12,706 nt of DNA, taken from positions 1 through 12,706 of the forward strand of contig CAIQBF010000006.1 of assembly GCA_903869975.1 (NCBI GenBank), given 5' to 3'. The DNA is from an uncultured bacterium (GTDB lineage Bacteria > Patescibacteriota > Minisyncoccia > Phycocordibacterales > UBA9973). Shown piece by piece: positions 12,203 to 12,706 of this stretch. Position 1 is the stretch's first letter, and the number at the start of each line of letters is the position of its first letter. The translations under genes were made by a program, and so were the position numbers. Under the pieces are notes generated by a model, which saw only the letters and a list, made by a program, of their open reading frames with translations, was not told where the DNA came from and did not search any database.

Positions 12203-12706
12203 ATGAAAAATTTAAAAAAAATGCTGCAGTCTGATTTTTATCGGAAGAATCGCTTGCGAATCTTTTCCGGTGTTTTTGCAGCAGTCCTCGTGGGAGGAGT
12301 CTTGACCGTTGCCTATAGTATCGCGCATGTTTCGTATGATGCTTCTTCGTTCGCCACTGCTACTGCTATTAATGCAGATATGGATGCTCTTGAGTCACCA
12401 CTTCCTATCCCTCCACCAGAGCTCGACAAGGCCGCCTATGACGCAAAGCTTGCGTATATGTCACATTCAGTACCTCTTGATGCGGTGCCGGTGGTGATCG
12501 ATCCAGCAGCTCCTGTCACTACTCCCGCAAAGCCAGTAGCCCCTCCACTCTGGCCAGTAAAGGCTGTGTATCCAAATGCGGGGGCACTCTTGCCGTTCAA
12601 TCGCATCATTGCGTATTACGGCAATTTCTATTCAAAGAAAATGGGCGTACTCGGAGAGTATCCGGAAAAAGAAATGCTCGCCAAACTCGCTGCTGAGGTC
12701 AAAACA
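12203..12706 (+). CDS. Membrane-anchored extracytoplasmic protein, 5' part only
   Basis: ATG 12203 opens a frame that runs to the window edge (168 codons, no stop). The N-terminus is basic (MKNLKKMLQSDFYRKNRLR) and leads into one hydrophobic segment (about 20-42), consistent with a signal anchor. A Pro/Ala-rich spacer (about 63-120) probably spans the cell wall region. The globular part then begins with LPFNRIIAYYGNFYSKKMG and LGEYPEKEMLAKL. From memory this resembles the start of an uncharacterised extracellular domain in CPR and Chloroflexi proteins; a glycoside-hydrolase-like barrel is possible but unproven. It starts 4 nt after the small membrane protein. Most of the functional domain lies beyond the window. 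Confidence 0.8.
   Translation, partial: MKNLKKMLQSDFYRKNRLRIFSGVFAAVLVGGVLTVAYSIAHVSYDASSFATATAINADMDALESPLPIPPPELDKAAYDAKLAYMSHSVPLDAVPVVIDPAAPVTTPAKPVAPPLWPVKAVYPNAGALLPFNRIIAYYGNFYSKKMGVLGEYPEKEMLAKLAAEVKT

Noticed and set aside
1..12706. CRISPR array, insertion sequence, phage or defence island
   Set aside because: No spaced direct repeats, transposase, inverted-repeat ends or phage genes are visible; the content is mostly housekeeping.

Overview
The window reads as a chromosomal housekeeping segment of a Candidate Phyla Radiation bacterium, most likely Parcubacteria/Patescibacteria (inference). The pointers are very compact same-strand genes, almost no Shine-Dalgarno sequences, a tRNA without encoded CCA, several slightly reduced proteins, and a final anchored protein resembling ones I associate with CPR genomes. 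TGA is used as a stop (atpI), so the UGA-recoding CPR lineages are unlikely. All recognised genes are on the + strand. I see no insertion sequence, phage gene, CRISPR array or rRNA.

Region 1-925: a 465-base stretch without a normal gene holds a 13-codon ORF with the only strong Shine-Dalgarno in the window, a series of hairpins ending in a terminator-like one, then a promoter and a structured leader for a single-RRM RNA-binding protein (466-726). A very strong intrinsic terminator follows (743-790), then a promoter and tRNA-Ile(GAT) (926-997).

Region 1031-8342: a complete F1Fo ATP synthase operon in the order atpI-B-E-F-H-A-G-X-D-C, with its own promoter and terminator. Catalytic and proton-path residues are present, so the enzyme should work. 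Its oddities are His-rich tails on subunit a, a changed glycine motif in subunit c, a long non-terminator hairpin between atpE and atpF, a shortened delta subunit, and an unrecognised three-helix membrane protein (X, 6020-6325) between gamma and beta.

Region 8201-9644: a 388-base gap holds a promoter overlapping a perfect 12-bp palindrome, the operon terminator (possibly bounding a short RNA), a second promoter, and a well-formed SAM-I riboswitch in front of metK. The riboswitch has a plausible mutually exclusive antiterminator and hairpin.

Region 9646-12706: an ATP-cone / PD-(D/E)XK nuclease / helix-hairpin-helix protein, a HAD-IB phosphatase, the 16S rRNA methyltransferase RsmI (a consumer of SAM), a small two-helix membrane protein, and the start of a membrane-anchored, proline-rich extracytoplasmic protein cut by the window edge. 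The main themes are energy conservation, SAM supply and use, and RNA-level control by structured leaders.
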